A DNA stretch of 64,000 nucleotides from Microbacterium sp. TNHR37B (GTDB lineage: Bacteria > Actinomycetota > Actinomycetes > Actinomycetales > Microbacteriaceae): assembly GCF_001620065.1 (NCBI RefSeq), contig NZ_LQGV01000003.1:930001-994000 (forward strand). Direction: 5' to 3'. The notes below the pieces were generated by a model. It was not told where the DNA came from, did not search any database, and saw only the letters and a list, made by a program, of their open reading frames with translations. Made by a program: the position numbers and the translations under genes. Positions 51,864 through 64,000 of this stretch are shown one piece after another. Position 1 is the stretch's first letter, and every line of letters begins with the position of its first letter.

Positions 51864-52439
51864 GTGAGCCTCAGCCGCAAGCGCAAGAAGCAACTCCGCA
51901 AGCTGCAGAAGGATGCCAACACCCTGTGGGAGTCGCAGCAGGTTCTGCTCGGCCAGGCCGGCGACGTAGCGCGTGAAGCCGGACGTCAGCTCGGGAACTA
52001 CAGCCGCGAGCAGGTCGTTCCGACGGTTCAGCACGGCTACGAGAAGTACGCCGCCCCGGTCGTCTCGCGTGGCCTGCGCACCTCCGCCAAGGTCTACAAC
52101 GAGCGCCTCGCGCCGGCCGCCGGTGCCGTGATCGGCTCGGCTCTGTCGGTGTGGGACGCAGCGAACGAGAAGCGCGATGCCCTCGCCTCCGGCCGCGGCT
52201 TCGGTGCGATCGACGTCGACAAGCTGCAGAAGAAGGCGCAGAAGTACGGCAAGAACGCCACCAAGCGTCTGACGGTCGCCGCCCCGCCCGCGAAGAAGAA
52301 GATGGGTGCCGGCGGAGTGCTGGCGATCATCTTCGGTATCGCCGCCGCCGCGGGAGTGGTCTACGCCGCCTGGCAGACGCTGCGCGCCGACGACGAGCTG
52401 TGGGTGGCGGACGACCCGCTGCGCGCTCCTGACGCCTGA
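51864..52439 (+). CDS. Conserved actinobacterial protein, basic with C-terminal membrane helix
   Basis: 191 residues from the GTG at 51864, chosen for GAGGGAGGG four bases upstream; an ATG at 51810 would add 18 residues. The N-terminus is strongly basic (SLSRKRKKQLRKLQKDANTL). A helical region and a KKLQKKAQKYGKNATKR-type basic patch follow, then one hydrophobic segment near the end (GAGGVLAIIFGIAAAAGVVYAAW). Relatives are sometimes mislabelled as DNA helicase. No helicase motif is present. Function unknown. Confidence 0.75.
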   Translation: MSLSRKRKKQLRKLQKDANTLWESQQVLLGQAGDVAREAGRQLGNYSREQVVPTVQHGYEKYAAPVVSRGLRTSAKVYNERLAPAAGAVIGSALSVWDAANEKRDALASGRGFGAIDVDKLQKKAQKYGKNATKRLTVAAPPAKKKMGAGGVLAIIFGIAAAAGVVYAAWQTLRADDELWVADDPLRAPDA

Positions 52440-52486
52440 GCACCCGCCGTTGGTCCGGGTGGGACGCGGGGGAACGGGGTCGGTCG

Positions 52487-52978
52487 GTGACTGAAGAGTG
52501 GGACGACGAGACGACGCGCGTCCGCGACGCCGCCGCCGCTCGCGGGCTCGACATCGAGCTGCGCGAACGACCGGCGGCCAAGAGTCTCGAGGAAGCCGCC
52601 GCTCTCATCGGGATCGCGCCCGCGAGCATCGTGAAGACCCTCGTGGTCAAGCGCGCCGACGACACCTACCTCTTCGCGCTCATCCCGGGGGATCGGGCGA
52701 TCTCGTGGCCGAAGCTGCGCGCCGTCGTGGGCGTGAACAAGCTCCAGCTTCCCGATCCGCAGCGCGCGCTGGAGGCGACGGGGTACGAGCGCGGCACGAT
52801 CGTGCCGATCGGGAGCACGACGGACTGGCCGGTGTTCGCCGACGAGGCGATCGTGGGCGAACGGATCGCGATGGGCGCCGGCGCCCACGGCTACAGCCTC
52901 TTCGTCGACGCCGACGAGCTCATCGCCTCCTACAGGGCCACCGTCGCCGACATCTCACAGCCCCTCACCGGCGACTGA
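52487..52978 (+). CDS. YbaK/EbsC family aminoacyl-tRNA deacylase-like protein
   Basis: 163 residues from the GTG at 52487. The YbaK fold is recognised by ASIVKTLVVKRADDTYLFALIPGD (catalytic-region lysine) and GYERGTIVPIG. This family hydrolyses mischarged tRNAs such as Cys-tRNA-Pro, but many relatives are uncharacterised. Confidence 0.85.
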   Translation: MTEEWDDETTRVRDAAAARGLDIELRERPAAKSLEEAAALIGIAPASIVKTLVVKRADDTYLFALIPGDRAISWPKLRAVVGVNKLQLPDPQRALEATGYERGTIVPIGSTTDWPVFADEAIVGERIAMGAGAHGYSLFVDADELIASYRATVADISQPLTGD

Positions 52979-52981
52979 TCG

Positions 52982-53413
52982 TCACGCCGGCGTCAGACCG
53001 GCCAGGTGCAGTCCGACGTCGATGAGCTTCACGTGCTGCAGCGTCGGGATCGCCTCGAGAGCGAACCACTCGGCGCGGTCGGTGGAACCGTCGACCTCGT
53101 TGCGGAGTCGCCCGCCGACGACGTGCGCCCGATAGATGACCCGGAGCGCGTGCAGAGGCCGGTCGTGCCCGGACTGGATGCGCTCGCGCACGGGGATGAC
53201 GCGCGAGTCGATCCCGAGCAACCCATCCAGCTCCACGCGGTACCCCGTCTCCTCCCGCACCTCGCGGCGAGCGGCGCTCTCGGGATCCTCGCCGGCCTCG
53301 AGTCCTCCACCGGGCAGCGTCCAGGCCGCGCGGTGGCCTTGGTTCCAATGGGCGAGCAGAACGCGTCCGTCGCCGTCGGTGATGACGGCGTACGCGGCGA
53401 CGCGGAGGTCCAT
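52982..53413 (-). CDS. NUDIX hydrolase
   Basis: 143 residues. The NUDIX box is GGGLEAGEDPESAARREVREETGY (about 36-59), with all Mg2+-binding glutamates present. It hydrolyses a nucleoside-diphosphate-linked compound. The start codon is six bases downstream of a TAGGGT -10 box, so the mRNA is probably leaderless. Confidence 0.9.
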   Translation of the reverse strand: MDLRVAAYAVITDGDGRVLLAHWNQGHRAAWTLPGGGLEAGEDPESAARREVREETGYRVELDGLLGIDSRVIPVRERIQSGHDRPLHALRVIYRAHVVGGRLRNEVDGSTDRAEWFALEAIPTLQHVKLIDVGLHLAGLTPA

Positions 53414-53419
53414 TCCGTC

Positions 53420-53425
53420 ACCCTA
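53420..53425 (-). promoter_or_regulatory. -10 box of the NUDIX gene (leaderless)
   Basis: Reads TAGGGT on the minus strand, six bases before the ATG at 53411-53413. Confidence 0.5.
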
Positions 53426-53452
53426 GACGACGCGGCCGCGCGCGGCGATTGC

Positions 53453-53458
53453 TAGCGT
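53453..53458 (+). promoter_or_regulatory. -10 box of the GNAT gene (leaderless)
   Basis: TAGCGT lies six bases before the ATG at 53465. The two divergent genes share a 51-bp spacer with both -10 boxes inside. Confidence 0.5.
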
Positions 53459-53464
53459 GGCGGC

Positions 53465-53908
53465 ATGACGAGCATCCTGCCTCTCACCGCATCCGATCGT
53501 GACGACTGGCAGGTGCTCTGGGATGCGTACCTCACGTTCTACGAGGAAGACCTCGATCCGCAGGTGACCGACGCGACGTTCCGCCGGCTCGTCGACCCGC
53601 AGGGAGACCTGAAGGGGGCTATCGCCCGCGACACGGAGGGCCGGGCCGTCGGTCTCGTGCACTGGCTCGTCCATCCGAGCACGTGGAGCACGCGCGGCTA
53701 CTGCTACCTGGAGGACCTCTTCGTCTCGCCCGAGTCACGCGCGGGCGGTGTGGGACGAGGGCTGATCGAGCATGTGCGGACGTGGGCGAGCGCGGCCGGT
53801 GTGGAGAAGGTGTACTGGCTCACCGCGGAGACGAACACGACCGCCCGCGCCCTCTACGATCGCGTCGCCCACCGCACCGGCTTCCTCCACTACGAACTCC
53901 CCCTCTGA
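53465..53908 (+). CDS. GNAT family N-acetyltransferase
   Basis: 147 residues. The acetyl-CoA-binding motif A is EDLFVSPESRAGGVGRGLIEHV, and the C-terminal part is TNTTARALYDRVAHRTGFLHYE. It acetylates a small molecule or protein amine; the substrate is unknown. Divergent from the NUDIX gene. Confidence 0.9.
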   Translation: MTSILPLTASDRDDWQVLWDAYLTFYEEDLDPQVTDATFRRLVDPQGDLKGAIARDTEGRAVGLVHWLVHPSTWSTRGYCYLEDLFVSPESRAGGVGRGLIEHVRTWASAAGVEKVYWLTAETNTTARALYDRVAHRTGFLHYELPL

Positions 53909-53977
53909 CCTTCCCCCTCCCTGCCCCTCTGACCTTCCCTCTCTGGCCCTCCCTGCCCCCTCCCTCCCCGTCGCCGT
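53909..53977 (+). repeat. Pyrimidine-rich tract before palindrome copy 8
   Basis: Almost only C and T (CCTTCCCCCTCCCTGCCCCT and variants repeated), running from the GNAT stop to the left arm of the palindrome. The equivalent tract at copy 3 lies on the other strand. Confidence 0.6.
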
Positions 53978-54040
53978 CGCTCAGGTGGCACAAATGGTGC
54001 CCACGTCGCGCGGGAAGGAACGATCTGCGCCACCTGAGCG
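53978..54040. repeat. 63-bp dispersed palindrome, copy 8
   Basis: The arms are CGCTCAGGTGGCACA (one change) / TGCGCCACCTGAGCG. It lies between the GNAT and DUF1800 genes, both on the plus strand, so it sits at a gene 3' end but upstream of the next promoter. Confidence 0.82.
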
Positions 54041-54105
54041 GAGGGTGCGGGACGCGAGCGGAGGGTGCGGGCGGCGCAAGGATGGGCCCGTCGCGCGCGG
54101 GACGC

Positions 54106-54111
54106 TATGCT
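54106..54111 (+). promoter_or_regulatory. -10 box of the DUF1800 gene (leaderless)
   Basis: TATGCT lies six bases before the ATG at 54118. Confidence 0.5.
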
Positions 54112-54117
54112 TCGCGC

Positions 54118-55737
54118 ATGAATCCCCGCGTCCCCCCCGCGGGCGAATCGGCGAGCACTCCTTCGCCGCCCCCGCCCCTCGTCCACCGCCGGAGCTTCCT
54201 CGGTGGTATCGCGACAGCCTCCGCCGCCGCGGTCGCGCTGCCGCTGCTCGACACCCCCAGCGCTCGGGCCGCCGACGGATATGCGCCGATTCCGTACCCG
54301 GCGACACCGGTGGCGACGAAAGCGGAACTGCACGTCATCCGACGGTGGACCTACGGCTTCCAGTCCGCCGCCCTCGCCGCCGTGCGCGCAGCGGGAGGAC
54401 CCCGTGAGTGGCTCGAGGCCCAGCTCACCCCCGAGGACGTCGCCGAGTCACCGAAGGTCGCGGCGCTCGACTCGTGGTGGCGCTGCATCACGTCGACGCC
54501 CGATCAGATCGTCGCCCGCGACCGCAGCGGCGAGGAAGAGGGATGGCACGCGATGGCGGCCTACGCGGCCTATGCCCTGGTGAGGCGACAGGAGTCGAAC
54601 CGTCAGGTGCTCGAACTCATGACCGAGTTCTGGGAGGACCACTTCTATATCCCCATCCACGACGACGGGGTGTTCCCCTTCCGCATCTCGTTCGGACATC
54701 GCATGCGGGAGCTCGCGCTGTCGAGCTTCGAAGAACTGCTGCAGGCCGCCACCGTCCACCCGGCGATGGGGTGCTCGCTCGACAACGCGCGCTCGACCAA
54801 GAGATCCGTCAACGAGAACCTCGGGCGGGAGCTGCTCGAACTCCACACCGTGGGCAAGGGCGCCGGTTACAGCGAGAACGACGTCAAGGCGTCGGCTCGG
54901 CTGCTCACCGGGTATCGCGTGGACATGTGGACGACGTGGGAGTCGTTCTACGATCCCACCTGGCATGACACCCAGCCGGTGAAGGTGATGGGCTTCTCCC
55001 ACGCCAACGCGAGCGCCGACGGTCGGCCCGCCGTGCGGCAGTATCTCTCCTACCTCGCCCGGCATCCGTCCACCGCGCAGCGGATCGCGCGGAAGCTGGC
55101 GCGGCGCTTCGTGAGCGACAGCCCGTCCACGCGGCTCGTCGACCACCTGGCCGCCACCTACCTCCGCAACGACACTCGGATCGCACCCGTCCTCCGAGCG
55201 CTCTTCGACCACGACGAGTTCTGGGCATCCGCGGGAGCGAAAGTGAAGACGCCTACGGACGAGCTCGTTTCGATGAATCGCGCACTGGGCGTGTCGTTCG
55301 GCAAGCCGACATCGCGGGACACGGGGGCACTCCACGCGCACTACATGGCGGGCGGTATCGGCGCGGCTCCTTGGTCGCACCCGCGCCCGGACGGCCCCCC
55401 GCTGGACAACGACGCCTGGAACACACCGTCCCGTTTCCTCGCCTCGTGGGATGCGCATTGGACGCTCGCAGGCGGGTGGTGGCCGACGAAGGATACGACC
55501 CACGTGCCCCCGGCGGCACGCCTCCCGAAGGCGCAATTGACGCTGGGCGAGTTCGTGGATCACCTCTCGCGTCAGCTGACCGGTGTGGCATCCACGGAGA
55601 GCCTCCTCCGCGCGATCTGCACCGCGACGCAACTGTCGCCCGCCACGGTCGTGACCGCTCAGCACTCGATCGTCCGCTGGCAGATGCCGTGGGTGCTCGC
55701 CCTCGTGCTCAATCAACCGCTCTTCTACCTCCGATAG
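54118..55737 (+). CDS. DUF1800 domain protein, Tat-exported
   Basis: 539 residues. The N-terminus has a twin-arginine signal (VHRRSFLGGIATASAAAVALPLL), so the folded protein is exported by Tat. The rest matches DUF1800: LHVIRRWTYGFQ at the start, the conserved WEDHFYIP and GRELLELHTVGKGAGYSENDVKASARLLTGY. The enzymatic role is unknown. It is followed 10 bp later by a DUF1501 gene, the usual partner in many bacteria. The start is the leaderless ATG at 54118. Confidence 0.9.
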   Translation: MNPRVPPAGESASTPSPPPPLVHRRSFLGGIATASAAAVALPLLDTPSARAADGYAPIPYPATPVATKAELHVIRRWTYGFQSAALAAVRAAGGPREWLEAQLTPEDVAESPKVAALDSWWRCITSTPDQIVARDRSGEEEGWHAMAAYAAYALVRRQESNRQVLELMTEFWEDHFYIPIHDDGVFPFRISFGHRMRELALSSFEELLQAATVHPAMGCSLDNARSTKRSVNENLGRELLELHTVGKGAGYSENDVKASARLLTGYRVDMWTTWESFYDPTWHDTQPVKVMGFSHANASADGRPAVRQYLSYLARHPSTAQRIARKLARRFVSDSPSTRLVDHLAATYLRNDTRIAPVLRALFDHDEFWASAGAKVKTPTDELVSMNRALGVSFGKPTSRDTGALHAHYMAGGIGAAPWSHPRPDGPPLDNDAWNTPSRFLASWDAHWTLAGGWWPTKDTTHVPPAARLPKAQLTLGEFVDHLSRQLTGVASTESLLRAICTATQLSPATVVTAQHSIVRWQMPWVLALVLNQPLFYLR

Positions 55738-55747
55738 GAACGGCGCC

Positions 55748-57385
55748 GTGATCGAATCCTCCCCGCTCGGGCGTGCCGTCTCCGACCCCATGGACGCCGG
55801 CTGCGACGACTTCGCCGCCAGTGTGTCGCGGCGCACCGCCGTTCGCTCGGCCCTCGGCATCGGCGTCGGCCTCGTCATGGCGTCGGTGTTCGGAGACGCC
55901 TTCGTGGAGACCTCCTACGCCGCCGGCGGCAAGAAGGCGGACCGCGTGCTGGTGGTGCTCTCGCTGCGCGGTGCTGCCGACGGGCTCTCCCTCGTCGTTC
56001 CCCACGCCGACCGCGTCTACTACGCCGCCCGGCCGAACATCGCCGTCCCGAAGGACAGGCTGCTGGCGGCCGACGCGCAGTTCGGACTGCATCCGTCGTT
56101 CGCGCCGATCATGCCGCTGTGGAAGGCGGGTCGTGTCGCGGCGATCCACGCGACCGGACAACAGGTCACGACCCGTTCCCATTTCGCGGCGATGGAGGAG
56201 GTCGAGGATGCCGATCCGGGGTCGCAGGCGCGGGTGGGGTGGCTCAATCGGCTCATCTCCTTGCGAGGGGGCGGTGCCTCGGACACCACCGCGCTGCAGC
56301 TCGGGGAGACGGTGCTCGCCACTCAGCTCGCCGGCCCCGGCCCCGCCGTCTCGGCGGCGGGCCTGGACAAACTGAAGCTCGTCGGGCCCGGCGGCAGCGA
56401 GGCGGCGCGATGGGAGAAGGCGCTCTCGAGCCTGTGGACGAATGCCCCCGCTCCGGTGGCGCGAGGCGGCGGTCGAGCGCTCGCGGTCGCGCAAGCCTAC
56501 GCCCCGGCACGTACCGCGAGCGGGGGATCGGTGACCTATCCGAAAGGCAGCCTCGGCGACGCACTGCAGGGCGCGGCCAAAGTCATCAGGGCAGACCTCG
56601 GCGCCGAAGTCATCACGATCGATCAGGGGTCATGGGATCACCACCAGTGGGTGGGCAACCTGTCGAACGGCAACCTCAAGAACATGGCCGATCCCCTCGG
56701 CCAGGGGCTCGCCGCCTTCTTCGCCGACCTCGGCGCGATGGAGAAGAAGGTCACCCTGGTGACGATCTCCGAATTCGGTCGGCGCGTCAAGGAGAACGGC
56801 AACGGCGGCCTCGACCACGGACACGGGAACGTCATGTTCGTTCTCGGTGCGGGAGTGAAGGGCGGCTACTACGGCCGGTGGCCGGGCCTGGAGAACACCG
56901 TCGATGCGGATCTCGCGGTGACCACCGACTACCGCGACGTGCTCAGCGAGGTGGTGGCCGCGCTCTATCCGGAACGCAGCCTCGCGACGATCTTCCCTCA
57001 GTTCCGTCACAAGCGGCTCGGCTTCATGTCCACGGTGGTCACGGGCGGCGACACCGGGCCCACGACGCCGGCGCCGAAGAAGATGCCGTCGAGCTTCTTC
57101 ACGTCCTACGGGAAGCGGTCCGGATCGAGTCGCGTGGGCTCCAAGGTGACCGCCCCCGCCCCCACACTGAGCGCCGCCGGCAAGAAGGCGAAGGTCAAGG
57201 CCTCCTATCGCTGGGAGACGGTCAAGAAGGGGAAGACCAAGAAGCGCGGGACGAAACGCTCCTTCACCATCCCGGCGTCCTACCTCGGATACTCGCTGCG
57301 CGTGAAGGTGACGTACACCGCCAAGGGCTACAAGGCCAAGACGAAGACCTTCAGCTGGGGCACCGTCAAGAAGAAGAAGAAATAG
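55748..57385 (+). CDS. DUF1501 domain protein with C-terminal Ig-like module, Tat-exported
   Basis: 545 residues from a GTG at 55748. A Tat-like signal (VSRRTAVRSALGIGVGLVMASVFG) precedes a DUF1501 domain of alkaline-phosphatase-like fold (VLVVLSLRGAADGLSLVVPH, GSWDHHQWVGNL, TISEFGRRVKENGNGGLDHGHGNVMFVLG). After about residue 440 comes a Lys-rich Ig-like module (KASYRWETV, RSFTIPASYLGYSLRVKVTYTAKGYKA) ending in KKKKK. Such modules are common in exported actinobacterial proteins. Works with the DUF1800 protein. Confidence 0.88.
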   Translation: MIESSPLGRAVSDPMDAGCDDFAASVSRRTAVRSALGIGVGLVMASVFGDAFVETSYAAGGKKADRVLVVLSLRGAADGLSLVVPHADRVYYAARPNIAVPKDRLLAADAQFGLHPSFAPIMPLWKAGRVAAIHATGQQVTTRSHFAAMEEVEDADPGSQARVGWLNRLISLRGGGASDTTALQLGETVLATQLAGPGPAVSAAGLDKLKLVGPGGSEAARWEKALSSLWTNAPAPVARGGGRALAVAQAYAPARTASGGSVTYPKGSLGDALQGAAKVIRADLGAEVITIDQGSWDHHQWVGNLSNGNLKNMADPLGQGLAAFFADLGAMEKKVTLVTISEFGRRVKENGNGGLDHGHGNVMFVLGAGVKGGYYGRWPGLENTVDADLAVTTDYRDVLSEVVAALYPERSLATIFPQFRHKRLGFMSTVVTGGDTGPTTPAPKKMPSSFFTSYGKRSGSSRVGSKVTAPAPTLSAAGKKAKVKASYRWETVKKGKTKKRGTKRSFTIPASYLGYSLRVKVTYTAKGYKAKTKTFSWGTVKKKKK

Positions 57386-57413
57386 CAGTAGCAGTCCCTT
57401 GCCCCGACCACCA

Positions 57414-57476
57414 TGCTCAGGTGGCGCGTCTTGCTCCTATGAGCTCGACGAACTCGCAGAATGCGCCACCTGAGCG
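57414..57476. repeat. 63-bp dispersed palindrome, copy 9
   Basis: The arms are TGCTCAGGTGGCGCG / TGCGCCACCTGAGCG. It lies between the convergent DUF1501 gene and the tRNA-Ala. A purine-rich run (57477-57500) follows the right arm. Confidence 0.82.
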
Positions 57477-57500
57477 ACGAAGGCGAGGGAGGGAGAGGTG

Positions 57501-57573
57501 TGGAGCCTAGGAGATTCGAACTCCTGACATCCTGCTTGCAAAGCAGGCGCTCTACCAACTGAGCTAAGGCCCC
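57501..57573 (-). tRNA. tRNA-Ala (anticodon TGC)
   Basis: 73 nt. The anticodon arm CCTGC-TTTGCAA-GCAGG gives TGC, and the T arm is AGGAGTTCGAATCTCCT. Acceptor GGGGCCT / AGGCTCC. CCA is not encoded. It follows tRNA-Ile by 14 bases, probably in the same transcript. Confidence 0.96.
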
Positions 57574-57587
57574 CGAAGGGAGTGCAG

Positions 57588-57661
57588 TGGGGCTACCAGG
57601 ACTTGAACCTGGGACCTCTTCATTATCAGTGAAGCGCTCTAACCGCCTGAGCTATAGCCCC
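57588..57661 (-). tRNA. tRNA-Ile (anticodon GAT)
   Basis: 74 nt. Acceptor GGGGCTA / TAGCCCC, and the anticodon loop CTGATAA gives GAT. It is located after gyrA and DUF3566, the conserved actinobacterial arrangement. Confidence 0.96.
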
Positions 57662-57727
57662 GTCTGGAGACCGGCGCCAGCGCCGTCAACCTCCAAGACT
57701 TTACCCGATCGTCGGGCGATCCCGAAA

Positions 57728-58128
57728 TCAGTTCGAGGTGAACCCCACGAGCAGGCCGCCGGTGACCTTGACCATGAGGTTGTAGATCCCCGCGACCACC
57801 GCGCCCAGCACGGTGACGACGATCAGGTTGAGGATCGCGACGATGGCTGCGAACGCCATCACCTGCGGCAGACTCACGACCTCCGCCAGGACGAAGGAGT
57901 TGTCCGTGAGGGCGCGCAGGATCTCATCCAGCTTGTCGATGAGACCCGTCGTCTGCAGCACCAGGTAGATGAGGAAGACCGACACGAGCGTCACGATCGC
58001 CAAGGCCACGGCTGCCAGGAACGACAGCTTCACGGCCGACCAGAAGTCGACGTAGACGAGGCGCAGACGCACCTGCTTCGCACTGGTCTTGCTCGACGAC
58101 TTCTTCGCCAGCTTGTCGGCTACTGTGC

Positions 58129-58132
<4 letters not shown>
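57728..58132 (-). CDS. DUF3566 membrane protein
   Basis: 134 residues with a basic N-terminus and two to three membrane helices ([54 protein letters not shown]). The family is found directly downstream of gyrA in actinobacteria. Its ATG overlaps the gyrA stop (ATGA). A link to cell division or chromosome-membrane contacts is only suggested by position. Confidence 0.92.
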
Positions 58133-60723
<2,591 letters not shown>

Positions 60724-60757
60724 GTCTTCTCGTCTTCGTCAGGCGGTGACGGGCTCC

Positions 60758-60832
60758 GGGATGTGTGATTCCGGACAAGATCGGGGGCCCCGCCGCTTCG
60801 CGGCACCCCGATTGTCCGGAATCACACATCCC
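60758..60832. repeat. 75-bp inverted repeat between gyrB and gyrA
   Basis: A left arm starting GGGATGTGTGATTCCGGACA (60758-60786) and a right arm ending GTCCGGAATCACACATCCC (60806-60832) match over 27 positions, with a 2-base bulge in the left arm. The loop holds a smaller CCGC-TTCG-GCGG hairpin. Such a stem would form in the mRNA leader of gyrA or in the DNA as a cruciform. Confidence 0.85.
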
Positions 60833-60889
60833 TCCGCCCTCTCGTAAGTCGTCATAACCCCGGCCCGTGCGCGGGCGGGATAGTGGTGG

Positions 60890-62974
<2,085 letters not shown>

Positions 62975-63053
62975 CTATCTCCCCGCGGTGTCGTTTGGAC
63001 GCCACACGGCGCTGTGGCGCACGGAAATCGATCGGGAGGCCGCGGGACGTGGC

Positions 63054-63542
63054 TTATCCGTAGGTATCGCGAGGGCCCCGCCCTGGAACGGCTCTGGGGC
63101 CCCATTTCCAGGAGGGAACGTCCGGGCCGATGAAGCGGACGTTCTCGACCCCGGCATCCGGGAAGCGTCGCATGAGCTCGGTGATGATCGCCCCGCGCAT
63201 GAGCTGGAGGTTCTTCGCCCACGCCGTCGAGTCGCACTGGACGGTGAGCAGCCCGTCCGACAGCGCGACCGGCGATGCATGGCGTGCGGTCTCTTCGCCG
63301 GCCACGCTCTCCCACTGCAGCACGAGGTCTTCGCGGGCGAGCTGGGAGTCCCAGCCGGCCTGTTTCGTCAGGTCGGCGATGACGTCACCGATCCCCCGTG
63401 CGTCCCGTCCCGGCGTGAACGGCTGGTTCTCCTCGTCGTCGGTGCGCCTCCGGCGTCTGCGGGATGCACGGGCCGAGGGCTCCAGGCCGCGCAGGCGCAG
63501 GTACGTGCGGATCGTCTCGGGGATGTCGGCGTCGTCACTCAT
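63054..63542 (-). CDS. DUF721 protein (DciA-like helicase-loading factor)
   Basis: 162 residues from the ATG at 63540-63542, overlapping the end of recF. The DUF721 core is [43 protein letters not shown], preceded by an Arg-rich linker ([10 protein letters not shown]). DciA proteins load the replicative helicase in bacteria without DnaC. In actinobacteria this gene lies between recF and gyrB, as here. Confidence 0.92.
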   Translation of the reverse strand: MSDDADIPETIRTYLRLRGLEPSARASRRRRRRTDDEENQPFTPGRDARGIGDVIADLTKQAGWDSQLAREDLVLQWESVAGEETARHASPVALSDGLLTVQCDSTAWAKNLQLMRGAIITELMRRFPDAGVENVRFIGPDVPSWKWGPRAVPGRGPRDTYG

Positions 63543-64000
63543 CCGGCGCCTCCCGGATCGTTCCCGCCTCCACGTAGACCGTGCGGGCGCGCAGTTCATC
63601 GGGGACGTCGGCTTCGACGGCCGCCGTGACGATCACCTGCTCGAACCCGGCCACGACGTGGGCGAGCCTCGCCCGGCGATCGGCGTCGAGCTCGGCGAAC
63701 ACGTCGTCGAGGATGAGCACCGGGTCGCCGAGCATCGAGTGTTCCCGCAGCAGCTGCGCCGAGGCGAGACGCAGCGAGAGCGCGACCGACCAGGACTCGC
63801 CGTGGGACGCGTATCCCTTGACCGGCAGTCCGCGAACGCGCATCAGGAGGTCGTCGCGGTGGGGGCCCACGAGCGTGACGCCCCGCTCGAGTTCGGCGGT
63901 GCGCTTCGCGGCCAACCGCTCACGGAACGCGGCCGCGACGTCATCGGCGCTCCGCTCGGGAACCACGGCGGCGTGCGGGAGATCCGCCGATTCGCCGACC
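63535..64000 (-). CDS. recF: DNA repair protein RecF, C-terminal part (gene starts beyond the window)
   Basis: The minus-strand frame is open to the window edge, giving the last about 154 residues. It contains the ABC-type signature and Walker B region ([15 protein letters not shown], then [17 protein letters not shown]) and [12 protein letters not shown]. RecF loads RecA at gaps. The gene overlaps the start of the DUF721 gene by 8 bp. Confidence 0.95.
   Translation of the reverse strand, partial: VGESADLPHAAVVPERSADDVAAAFRERLAAKRTAELERGVTLVGPHRDDLLMRVRGLPVKGYASHGESWSVALSLRLASAQLLREHSMLGDPVLILDDVFAELDADRRARLAHVVAGFEQVIVTAAVEADVPDELRARTVYVEAGTIREAPDE

Noticed and set aside
15472..57476. Palindromes as integron attC sites
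   Set aside because: They are the right size and shape but lack the GTTRRRY core sites, and no integrase is present.

Overview
The window is high-GC DNA from an actinobacterium, most likely Microbacterium or a close relative in Microbacteriaceae. The reasons are the near-origin block fhaA-fhaB-pstP-rodA-pbpA-pknA-pknB, crgA beside pknB, the run recF-DciA-like-gyrB-gyrA-DUF3566-tRNA-Ile-tRNA-Ala, and a NucS-type mismatch endonuclease. The right end lies inside recF, so dnaN, dnaA and oriC should lie just past position 64000.

Layout. 1-3976: the tail of an MFS transporter, then a nucS locus split by an insertion. A native 5' nucS fragment is followed by a complete but diverged nucS, an MT-A70 DNA methyltransferase, a convergent BglII-like restriction endonuclease, and the native 3' nucS fragment. 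4032-6200: HAD phosphatase, coiled-coil membrane protein, cold-shock protein. 6548-15384: a hexuronate/idonate catabolic cluster (GntR and LacI regulators, UxuB-like, idonate dehydrogenase, MHS-type symporter, mannonate dehydratase, KDPG aldolase, KDG kinase) that converts fructuronate through mannonate and KDG to pyruvate and glyceraldehyde-3-phosphate. 15874-22421: an FBP-type zinc protein and a sugar ABC importer (binding protein and two permeases, no ATPase) with a GH5 glucanase and a ROK regulator. 22938-26671: a 5'-truncated Rhs gene with an HHLIE nuclease tip, followed by three overlapping small genes that may be immunity genes. 26945-31847: PadR/serine hydrolase and TetR/MFS efflux pairs. 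32049-39206: tRNA-Leu and a 2330-residue LPGTG surface protein. 39394-48279: the cell-wall growth and Ser/Thr phosphorylation operon. 48306-53908: PabA/TrpG-type amidotransferase, sortase, CrgA, rhomboid, cyclophilin and small enzymes. 54118-57385: a Tat-exported DUF1800/DUF1501 pair. 57501-64000: tRNAs, DUF3566, gyrA, gyrB, DUF721 and recF.

Two signals stand out. The first is the restriction-modification cassette inside nucS, which carries its own replacement nucS. The second is a dispersed family of intergenic palindromes. Nine copies have the same 63-bp length, about 15-bp conserved inverted arms (CGCTCAGGTGGCGCA / TGCGCCACCTGAGCG) and a variable 33-bp interior. They lie mostly at gene 3' ends and often beside purine/pyrimidine tracts. 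A separate 75-bp inverted repeat lies between gyrB and gyrA. Many genes also appear leaderless, with a TANNNT -10 box exactly six bases before the start codon.

All calls come from reading the sequence and from general knowledge of the families. No database search was run.
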